Part shown: positions 1 through 5,247 of the stretch, one piece after another
Numbering within the stretch: the stretch's first letter is position 1
Layout of the letters: the number at the start of each line of letters is the position of its first letter
Source: Methylomonas sp.
GTDB lineage: Bacteria; Pseudomonadota; Gammaproteobacteria; Methylococcales; Methylomonadaceae
NCBI GenBank assembly: GCA_026989715.1
Contig: JALSIU010000065.1
Span: 1-5,247 of the forward strand
Length of the DNA stretch: 5,247 nucleotides
Reading direction: 5' to 3'
Translations under genes and position numbers: made by a program
The notes under the pieces: generated by a model
What the model saw: the letters and a program-made list of their open reading frames with translations, nothing else
What the model was told of the DNA's origin: nothing
Databases searched by the model: none

Positions 1-1
1 G

Positions 2-283
2 TGTGTCAGTTGTCATACGCCACATCAATATGGCGTGATTGACCCTAAAAAGCCTGCCGGCAAGCAAGTTAAAATTGATGACCTGGAAAAAGGCATTGAA
101 TATAAAGAACACCCTTGGAGTGAGGTGTTTTCTGAGGATAAAGCGGTGCGTTTAGATGAGTTTAACCGGCAACATAATATGCAGGTTGCGTTTTCTTATC
201 AACGTATTGTGCAAGAAGCATTACTACGCTTACCTGCAAAAGATGGCCAACTTTGTTTAGTTTGCCATGATTTTAAAGATTAA
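2..283 (+). CDS. Multiheme cytochrome c, doubled-CXXCH type, C-terminal fragment (5' end outside window)
   Basis: The frame is open from the first bases, so only the last 93 residues are seen and the true start lies upstream; the internal GTG at nt 35 is not a credible start because a haem motif precedes it. The fragment opens with CVSCH followed by TPH (visible residues 1-8) and closes with LCLVCH (residues 84-89), only four residues before the stop. A CxSCHxPH motif, then LL, then LCxxCH, is the signature of the doubled-CXXCH cytochrome domain; here the two halves are separated by an unusually long, charged insert of about 80 residues with an EHP (residues 36-38). Both CXXCH motifs should bind covalent haem c in the periplasm or outside the cell. 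The stop is followed after 16 nt by the membrane Fe-S gene, so it is probably in the same operon. The same CxSCHTPH motif occurs in the last gene of the window, so this may be a paralogue of it. Specific function unknown. Confidence 0.85.
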   Translation, partial: CVSCHTPHQYGVIDPKKPAGKQVKIDDLEKGIEYKEHPWSEVFSEDKAVRLDEFNRQHNMQVAFSYQRIVQEALLRLPAKDGQLCLVCHDFKD

Positions 284-287
284 CAAT

Positions 288-292
288 AAGGA
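288..292 (+). promoter_or_regulatory. Ribosome binding site of the membrane Fe-S protein
   Basis: AAGGA lies 7 nt upstream of the ATG at nt 300, a near-ideal spacing. It decides the start: the in-frame ATG at nt 267 lies inside the upstream cytochrome gene, has no comparable site, and would add 11 residues unlike the usual N-terminus of this family. Confidence 0.75.
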
Positions 293-299
293 AAAAGCG

Positions 300-1352
300 A
301 TGCAAGTTATTGACAAAGTAAAAGCAATTCCCAAGGTGCAAAAATTTCGTTATATCATGATTTTTTTAGCGAGTGCCAGTTTGCTGGGGCCGTTGGCTTT
401 TTTACCACAATTGGTTGGGAGTGATGATTTATGCGGTACCTTGTGCATGCGCCGATTTTATCTGTATTTCCCTGGGATGACCTGGGATGATTTTTTTGTG
501 CATGTGAATGCCGCGGCTGTTGGCGTGATGGCCTTCGGTATTATTTTATTGACCACTTTAATTTTTGGGCGTATGTGGTGCGGCTATTTATGCCCTGTCG
601 GAGGGTTGGCCGAATTAAGTTCGCGTATGCTGAATGACCGCTGGAAAATTGAGTTTCGTTCTTTACCGCAAGTACAAATTCGATACGGTTATTTTGGTTT
701 TTTCCTGGTCGCCATGCCGGCTTTAGGTATTAGTGCTTGTAGTTTATGCAACTTTATTACCATTCCTCGCCTAATAGAAGCCATGAGTGGAGAATATCGC
801 GGCATGGTCTTTTTGGTATCGAGTGTCGGCTTGGTGAATTTAGGGTTATTGTTATTGTTAGGGGTCTTTGCCAGTAAAGGTAGAGCCTATTGTCAATTTA
901 TGTGCCCCATTGGCGCGGCAGATGGTTTGGTTAATCGTATTGGTGCAAACCTGCCTTTTGCGCATCGCATTCGCATTGCTAAAGAACGCTGTACCGGTTG
1001 TAATGTGTGTGCACGAAACTGTATGTGTGGTGCCATTAAAATGGTCGATAAAATTGCGGTAGTTGATCAAGTCTCTTGTATGTCGTGCCATGAATGTGTG
1101 GATGTGTGTGATTGGAATGCTTTGGCATGGACCACACCGCCACGGCATAAAATTAATGAGCCGAAAAGAATTAAAAAGAATACTGAAATTTTACCCGTAC
1201 CGGATTGGCAAGCAGTGCATTTTCATGGGGGAGGCGCGGTCACTCAAGAGGGGGGCGCGACAAAAGGTCCTGCGGTGAGCTGGATGAGTGTGTTTAATGC
1301 AATGATACTGTTAACGGTGGTATCTATTGTGATTGTCGGTTCTTTTTTATAA
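300..1352 (+). CDS. NapH/NosR-like membrane-bound 4Fe-4S ferredoxin protein
   Basis: A 350-residue polytopic iron-sulfur protein of the NapH/NosR/CcoG type, whose relatives pass electrons between quinol or cytoplasmic donors and periplasmic redox proteins. Predicted membrane segments are near residues 17-38, 67-90, 128-146, 168-190 and 329-349. Two CX3CP motifs (C94/C98 and C198/C202) follow segments 2 and 4 on the predicted cytoplasmic face. Two ferredoxin motifs of the CX2CX2CX3C form follow (C231-C241 and C260-C270), enough for two [4Fe-4S] clusters; neither has the proline that often follows the fourth cysteine. Unlike E. coli NapH as I know it, there are extra pairs C45/C49 and C147/C150 on the predicted periplasmic side and an added C-terminal membrane helix. 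The start at nt 300 is chosen by its ribosome binding site. It sits between cytochrome genes, 16 nt after one and 28 nt before the next, which suggests it is the inner-membrane partner of those cytochromes. Family assignment is firm; the true electron partner is inferred. Confidence 0.88.
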   Translation: MQVIDKVKAIPKVQKFRYIMIFLASASLLGPLAFLPQLVGSDDLCGTLCMRRFYLYFPGMTWDDFFVHVNAAAVGVMAFGIILLTTLIFGRMWCGYLCPVGGLAELSSRMLNDRWKIEFRSLPQVQIRYGYFGFFLVAMPALGISACSLCNFITIPRLIEAMSGEYRGMVFLVSSVGLVNLGLLLLLGVFASKGRAYCQFMCPIGAADGLVNRIGANLPFAHRIRIAKERCTGCNVCARNCMCGAIKMVDKIAVVDQVSCMSCHECVDVCDWNALAWTTPPRHKINEPKRIKKNTEILPVPDWQAVHFHGGGAVTQEGGATKGPAVSWMSVFNAMILLTVVSIVIVGSFL

Positions 1353-1364
1353 AGCTGTCATGTC

Positions 1365-1368
1365 AGGA
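1365..1368 (+). promoter_or_regulatory. Possible ribosome binding site of the octaheme cytochrome
   Basis: AGGA lies 12 nt before the ATG at nt 1381, rather far but the only purine-rich site nearby. The alternative ATG at nt 1360 has no recognisable site upstream. This weakly favours nt 1381. Confidence 0.4.
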
Positions 1369-1380
1369 ATTGGTTTAAAT

Positions 1381-2658
1381 ATGCTACGTTTTTATGTATT
1401 GGCATTTTTCGTGTTGCTTAGCTTGAATGGGGTGGCGAGTCCTCGATACAGTGATCCGGATGGCTGTTTATCTTGTCATGCTTATCAGGGCTTGGATTAT
1501 ATCGATGCCGAAGGTGTACTGCGTAGCGCGACAATTGATCGCAGTCATTATGCCAGTTCATTACATGGCAGCGTGCCTTGTAAAGATTGTCACCGTAATA
1601 CGGTTGACTATCCGCATAAGGTAGAAAATACGGAGGTTGATTGTAGTGAATCGTGTCATATAGAAGAACCTTCGGAGGGCGTAAAATATAGTCATGATGT
1701 CATTCATGATGAAATGGATAAATCAGTACATGCGGGTGGTTGGTACAAAGGCCTGACCGGCGGTAATCGTTTGGAAGAAATTGCAACGGAGCAAGACCCA
1801 TCATGTCGGCGTTGTCATAGTAATACCTTGTATATTGCAGAGACTCAGTTAGCCAATTTTAAAGAGGCTTTTGACCATGCAGAAACGGAGTGTGGCAACT
1901 GCCATCAGGGTAAAGCCTGGATGGGGCAGTTTGGTGGGCATATTCTGAGACGTTTAATCGGCCGGCGTTGGAATAATCAAGAAAATAATCAAATGTGCAT
2001 CGATTGTCATGGTGATGTCGATAAAATGCGTGATGTGGAGCAAGAAGACCCCGATACCTTGGCAAAGCATCCGCCGAGTGACCGTTTTATACATAGTGCT
2101 GCCAGTTATGCCAAGACCCTGCATGGACGCTTAATTGCTGATGGTTCCGAGTATGGGGCATCATGTATTGATTGTCATGCGCCGGCAGGATGGAAGCACG
2201 AAATTCGCTCTTACCTAGATCCTTTATCGGCCTCGCATATTGAACAGCTACCGGAAACTTGTGGCCAATCTAATTGCCATACTTATTCAAAGAAAGCGAT
2301 TAATTCAGGTTTTACCGAAACAGATATGCATGATTTGTCGCTATTGGGTTTAACGGCATTTACTAATCCTTTTGTGGATGATGATTTGCAGCAATCGCCT
2401 TGGTTTTGGAGCAGTTGGCCATTGCTGTTAATCGGCGTGGTTTTTATGATTGGCAGTCTTATTTGGTGGTTATTTTTTCGCACGACTAAGAAAATTCTCC
2501 CTGTCGTGGGAGGGGATCGTTTTGAACGGGTCATGATTGGGCGCAAGCCAAAAGCTGCGCGTAAAAAAGCGGCGGTTAAAAAAACGCTTAAGCCCCCTGT
2601 CGCAACAGAGGTTAAAACACAACTGGCTGAAAATGGTACTGATGAGAAAGGAGCTTAA
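1381..2658 (+). CDS. Membrane-anchored octaheme cytochrome c with CX3CH and CX4CH sites
   Basis: A 425-residue secreted cytochrome. Residues 1-20 form a Sec signal peptide ending in VAS. Six canonical haem motifs are seen: C29-H33, C67-H71, C142-H146, C171-H175, C206-H210 and C262-H266. Two look non-canonical: CSESCH (C88-H93, CX3CH) and CGQSNCH (C294-H300, CX4CH), giving eight apparent haems. Many other histidines could act as distal ligands. A similar stretch, (Y)AxxLHG before CxDCH, occurs at residues 58-71 and 243-266. One membrane helix (about 341-366) is followed by a basic tail (about 368-405, Lys/Ala/Arg-rich) predicted to be cytoplasmic, so the haem domain faces the periplasm. NapC/NrfH quinol dehydrogenases instead have an N-terminal anchor, so this is not a standard member of them. 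The start could also be nt 1360, adding seven residues. It follows the Fe-S membrane gene by 28 nt and is a plausible direct partner. It could be a quinol-linked or intermediate carrier; no catalytic site (such as the NrfA CX2CK) is visible. Confidence 0.87.
   Translation: MLRFYVLAFFVLLSLNGVASPRYSDPDGCLSCHAYQGLDYIDAEGVLRSATIDRSHYASSLHGSVPCKDCHRNTVDYPHKVENTEVDCSESCHIEEPSEGVKYSHDVIHDEMDKSVHAGGWYKGLTGGNRLEEIATEQDPSCRRCHSNTLYIAETQLANFKEAFDHAETECGNCHQGKAWMGQFGGHILRRLIGRRWNNQENNQMCIDCHGDVDKMRDVEQEDPDTLAKHPPSDRFIHSAASYAKTLHGRLIADGSEYGASCIDCHAPAGWKHEIRSYLDPLSASHIEQLPETCGQSNCHTYSKKAINSGFTETDMHDLSLLGLTAFTNPFVDDDLQQSPWFWSSWPLLLIGVVFMIGSLIWWLFFRTTKKILPVVGGDRFERVMIGRKPKAARKKAAVKKTLKPPVATEVKTQLAENGTDEKGA
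2647..2653 (+). promoter_or_regulatory. Ribosome binding site of the triheme cytochrome
   Basis: AAAGGAG lies inside the end of the preceding gene, 11 nt before the ATG at nt 2665. Another in-frame ATG at nt 2677 would place the site 23 nt away, so nt 2665 is preferred. Confidence 0.6.
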
Positions 2659-2664
2659 AGGCAT

Positions 2665-3522
2665 ATGTATCGCTTTATGTTAAAAACATTCACTAAGATA
2701 TACGGCGGTAGACATGGTTATGTGTCGTTATTAGTCATGATGTTACTGACGTTATTGAGCGGTGTGAGCCGTGCAGAGAGTTTGTACTTGCAAGCAATCA
2801 ATAGCGTTGCATTGAGTGATGAGCAGTTACAAGCGTCCATTAAAAAAGTAGAAGAACATCAGCCTGTTAGCCTACGTGGGGAGCTGGAAGTGCCCCCCTT
2901 TCATAAACGCACCTCAGTCAATGCGGCATTAGACAATAGTTTTTGTACGATATGCCATCAATCGCCGCCGCATACAAAAAGTATCCGCAGTCGAACTTTT
3001 ATGAATATGCATACACAATATATTGCGTGTGAAACCTGTCATTTTCGACCGAAAAATCAGCCATTAAGTTATCAGTGGCAAGACACGCGTGATGCTAGCG
3101 TTGTGCGTGCGGTGCCTAAATTATTTCGTCAGCTAATGGCGCAAAAGCCTGCTGATACGGCAACGTCAGTTGGAGCCGTCGCAGCTAAAAATCCATTTTT
3201 TAAAATAAGCCCGTTTTATCAACAACAAGCGATTGCTTTACATCGCGATTCTGTTTTTGCACAAGAAACGCAAAAGATTTGGCAGCAAGAGGGGGCTATT
3301 AAGAAAAAAGCAACTCGTAGAGCCATTATTCATGCGCCATTATCTGAAAAAGGGCCTAAATGCCAAGCGTGTCATCGTGATGGGGATGTTTTATTAGACT
3401 TAACACAATTAGGGGCGACAGCTTATCAGGCGGATAAAATCCAAAATAATATTGTAGCGCAGTTCTTTAGTCGCTATACCGATGCGGAGCAGCGTATTCG
3501 GATTATGAATTTATTACGATGA
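2665..3522 (+). CDS. Periplasmic triheme cytochrome c
   Basis: A 285-residue exported protein with three CXXCH motifs: CTICH (C94-H98), CETCH (C122-H126) and CQACH (C233-H237). A basic N-region and hydrophobic core (about residues 18-33) end in SRA, giving a likely signal peptide cleaved near residue 37. The first two haems lie close together in a CXXCH, PPH, HxxY, CETCH arrangement (residues 94-126), where H103 and H116 are candidate distal ligands. The third is about 107 residues away, across a region with an Ala/Thr/Gly-rich linker (about 162-174) and a Gln- and Lys-rich stretch (about 185-217). There is no other membrane helix, so it is probably soluble in the periplasm, perhaps an electron shuttle between the anchored octaheme protein and the propeller cytochrome. 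The gene starts 6 nt after its neighbour and its TGA overlaps the next ATG. I do not recognise a named family beyond multiheme cytochrome c. Confidence 0.85.
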   Translation: MYRFMLKTFTKIYGGRHGYVSLLVMMLLTLLSGVSRAESLYLQAINSVALSDEQLQASIKKVEEHQPVSLRGELEVPPFHKRTSVNAALDNSFCTICHQSPPHTKSIRSRTFMNMHTQYIACETCHFRPKNQPLSYQWQDTRDASVVRAVPKLFRQLMAQKPADTATSVGAVAAKNPFFKISPFYQQQAIALHRDSVFAQETQKIWQQEGAIKKKATRRAIIHAPLSEKGPKCQACHRDGDVLLDLTQLGATAYQADKIQNNIVAQFFSRYTDAEQRIRIMNLLR

Positions 3523-5247
3523 AGAGATTGACAATACGCTACCTACAGATTTTTTGCTTGTGTTTATGGGGGCATGTTGCCGTCGCAGCATCACAAATAC
3601 CTATTGCTAAAAAACAGCAAATTTTACAGGCTGATTTTAATCAGCCCAGTGCGGTCGTGACGGATAAAAAAGGACAGGCGTATGTCTTAGACGGCATGAA
3701 TTCAAGAGTGCTGGTATTTTCCGAGCAAGGCAAATTGCTACGCGAAATCAATACACGCAATACAGCACATGATTTTAGTAAAGCCATGGCTTTGGCGATA
3801 GACCAGAAACAGCTTTATATTGCCAATACCGCACAGCACCACATCAGTGTTTTTTCATTGGCAGGGAAATGGCTGCATGATATTACTTTGGCTGTTCCTC
3901 AGCAAGCGCGTGAAAAACGCAATGAGTTACCTGAGCCGGTTGCTTTGTTGTTAGTTGATGATGAACTAATTTATGCGGATAGGCGTTGGCATCGTCTGTG
4001 TTATTTGGCATTGCCGAGTGGTCAGCAACGGCTTTGTGTTGGTGAGCGCGGTGAAATGGATGGACAGTTTCAATATCCTTTTCAAATGGCTGCCGATCGG
4101 GATGGCTATCTTAATGTGGTTGATGTCTTGAATGCGCGTGTGCAAGTTTTTGACCGCAGTGGGCGATATTACTCACAAACGGGTCAATTTTCGTTGGATA
4201 AGATGTATCGGCCTAACGGTAATACCTTTGATTTGTTGGACTTTCAATATATTAGTGATAGCTATTTAGGGACGATTAGTCTTTATCGGCAGGGGCGTTT
4301 TCTTGGATTACTCAAAGATGCCGAAGGTCAAGTCGTTAAGTTCAGTACGCCTGTTAGCTTGCATTATAATGCGCAAGGCTATTTGTATGTTGTCGATGCC
4401 AAGTTGCAACAAGTCTCTAAAATAGTGTTGGATTATCAGAGTCTCGCAATATTGCCCGCGCAAACCAGTGAAGTATCACGTAAAAATTGTGTTATGTGCC
4501 ATTATAGTTGGGGTAATGCACAGAATGATGCAGACTTAAAAGATAGTGAGGGTATTTTGCCTGTTGCGGCATTGGATATGTGTTATAGCTGTCATCATGG
4601 TGCGGTGCTGGATTCACGCCAAGCTATTCCGCTGGGTGAGCAACATCCAACTGTTTATGATGCACTCGATGAAAAAAATGCGCGCCACAAAAATTTACCA
4701 CGACAAGATGATATACCCGAAGTGTATCCTCACGATGTGAATAATGAATTATCGTGTACCAGTTGCCACACGCCGCATAATACGGCAGAGCCGACGGCTA
4801 CCTTATATCAGGAAAACCATAATGCTTGGTTGCGTGGCACAGATTTTGGTAGTAAGCAATGTGAAGCGTGTCATGAGAAAAATACTCAATTCTCAGGGCG
4901 TGAAGATGCCAATAAATATGGCTTAAACCATCCATTAGGTGTGCAGATGCACAAGCCTGAAGACGATACGCAACATTTGACCACCGCCGACCCTCATTTA
5001 CAAAAAGGCTTGCCTAGGTTATTGCAACAAGGCGGGGGAACCTTAGGAAAAAATGATGCTATCGTGTGCCAATCTTGCCATCAAGTACATAATGGTAGCA
5101 CTGAAAACTTATTAACGGCAACCGATGCGCAGGGTAAGTTATGTGCCGGTTGTCACCAACGCCAAGCACCGCAAGATAAAAAAGCGGCGCGTAAAGCAGG
5201 GGTACACCCTGTCAATGTTGAGCTTGAAGAGCCTGTTGAGTTTCGGG
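3519..5247 (+). CDS. NHL beta-propeller multiheme cytochrome c (3' end outside window)
   Basis: One frame stays open from the ATG at nt 3519 to the window end: 576 residues with no stop. The ATG overlaps the upstream TGA (ATGA) without a clear ribosome binding site, so it is probably translated by coupling. Residues 1-24 form a signal peptide (basic start, hydrophobic core, AVAA). Residues about 35-305 look like an NHL-type propeller of about six blades. The clearest are residues 38-75, 176-220 and 268-303, each with a (D/N)xxGxxYVxD-like strand and a RVxVF-like strand; blades 3 and 5 are degenerate. Six haem motifs follow: C324, C355, C413, C448, C517 and C542 (CVMCH, CYSCH, CTSCH, CEACH, CQSCH, CAGCH). 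C517-H546, with LL before LCAGCH, matches the doubled-CXXCH domain. HP dipeptides at 376, 471 and 563 recur in step with the haems. No membrane helix follows the signal peptide, so it is periplasmic or extracellular. The propeller may bind a partner or substrate; its role is unknown. Confidence 0.9.
   Translation, partial: MKRLTIRYLQIFCLCLWGHVAVAASQIPIAKKQQILQADFNQPSAVVTDKKGQAYVLDGMNSRVLVFSEQGKLLREINTRNTAHDFSKAMALAIDQKQLYIANTAQHHISVFSLAGKWLHDITLAVPQQAREKRNELPEPVALLLVDDELIYADRRWHRLCYLALPSGQQRLCVGERGEMDGQFQYPFQMAADRDGYLNVVDVLNARVQVFDRSGRYYSQTGQFSLDKMYRPNGNTFDLLDFQYISDSYLGTISLYRQGRFLGLLKDAEGQVVKFSTPVSLHYNAQGYLYVVDAKLQQVSKIVLDYQSLAILPAQTSEVSRKNCVMCHYSWGNAQNDADLKDSEGILPVAALDMCYSCHHGAVLDSRQAIPLGEQHPTVYDALDEKNARHKNLPRQDDIPEVYPHDVNNELSCTSCHTPHNTAEPTATLYQENHNAWLRGTDFGSKQCEACHEKNTQFSGREDANKYGLNHPLGVQMHKPEDDTQHLTTADPHLQKGLPRLLQQGGGTLGKNDAIVCQSCHQVHNGSTENLLTATDAQGKLCAGCHQRQAPQDKKAARKAGVHPVNVELEEPVEFR

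Noticed and set aside
1077..1091. A CXXCH string (CMSCH) in the NapH-like protein that a motif scan would count as a haem site.
   Set aside because: It overlaps the second CX2CX2CX3C ferredoxin motif (C260-C270), predicted to be cytoplasmic, where haem c is not attached. The cysteines are better explained as [4Fe-4S] ligands.
858..1148. A 96-codon open frame on the minus strand opposite the Fe-S protein.
   Set aside because: It lies antisense to the conserved ferredoxin motifs, shows no recognisable domain and is explained by the coding bias of the opposite strand.
1333..1380. A TTG start at nt 1333 for the octaheme cytochrome, overlapping the end of the Fe-S gene.
   Set aside because: It is a rare start codon with no ribosome binding site and would put 16 extra residues ahead of a complete signal peptide that begins well at nt 1381.
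3629..3646. Perfect inverted repeat, 8-nt arms (GGCTGATT and AATCAGCC) with a 2-nt centre, about 110 nt into the propeller cytochrome gene.
   Set aside because: It lies inside coding sequence, has no U-tract typical of a terminator, and one such repeat is close to chance expectation in 5 kb. It could form a short hairpin but nothing supports a role.
4546..4926. Two short open frames in another plus-strand frame, which could suggest a frameshift in this region.
   Set aside because: The frame from nt 3519 continues without interruption and carries all the CXXCH motifs; the short frames have no family features and are shadows.

Overview
The window is a continuous block of plus-strand genes for respiratory-type electron transfer, dominated by multiheme c-type cytochromes. 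I count 17 canonical CXXCH haem motifs and two non-canonical ones (CX3CH and CX4CH) in about 5.2 kb, plus one polytopic membrane Fe-S protein. Moderate base composition, Shine-Dalgarno sites, Sec signal peptides and a NapH-type membrane ferredoxin point to a Gram-negative bacterium. A gammaproteobacterium (for example a methanotroph or sulfur oxidiser) would fit the style, but the window has no taxonomic marker, so this is a weak guess.

Layout: (1) nt 2-283 is the 3' end of a multiheme cytochrome c whose remainder lies upstream; it shows a doubled-CXXCH pair. (2) nt 300-1352 encodes a NapH/NosR/CcoG-like membrane protein with five predicted membrane segments, two CX3CP motifs, two [4Fe-4S] ferredoxin motifs and two extra cysteine pairs on the predicted periplasmic side. 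(3) nt 1381-2658 encodes a secreted cytochrome with eight apparent haem sites (six CXXCH, one CX3CH, one CX4CH), a single C-terminal membrane anchor and a basic Lys/Ala-rich tail. (4) nt 2665-3522 encodes a small periplasmic triheme cytochrome. (5) nt 3519 to the window end is one uninterrupted reading frame with no stop in the window. It encodes a secreted protein with an NHL-type beta-propeller followed by at least six haems in repeating modules of about 93 residues.

The genes are 16 nt, 28 nt and 6 nt apart, and the last pair overlaps by 4 nt (ATGA). This implies one co-transcribed, translationally coupled operon. No promoter, terminator, RNA gene, mobile element or CRISPR array is visible, and no stretch over 30 nt lacks a gene.

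Inferred working model: the Fe-S membrane protein and the anchored octaheme cytochrome exchange electrons with the quinone pool or a cytoplasmic donor. The triheme protein shuttles across the periplasm, and the propeller cytochrome (and perhaps the partial upstream one) forms the distal end. Direction, substrate and final partner cannot be read from the sequence. I do not recognise this gene combination as a named system.
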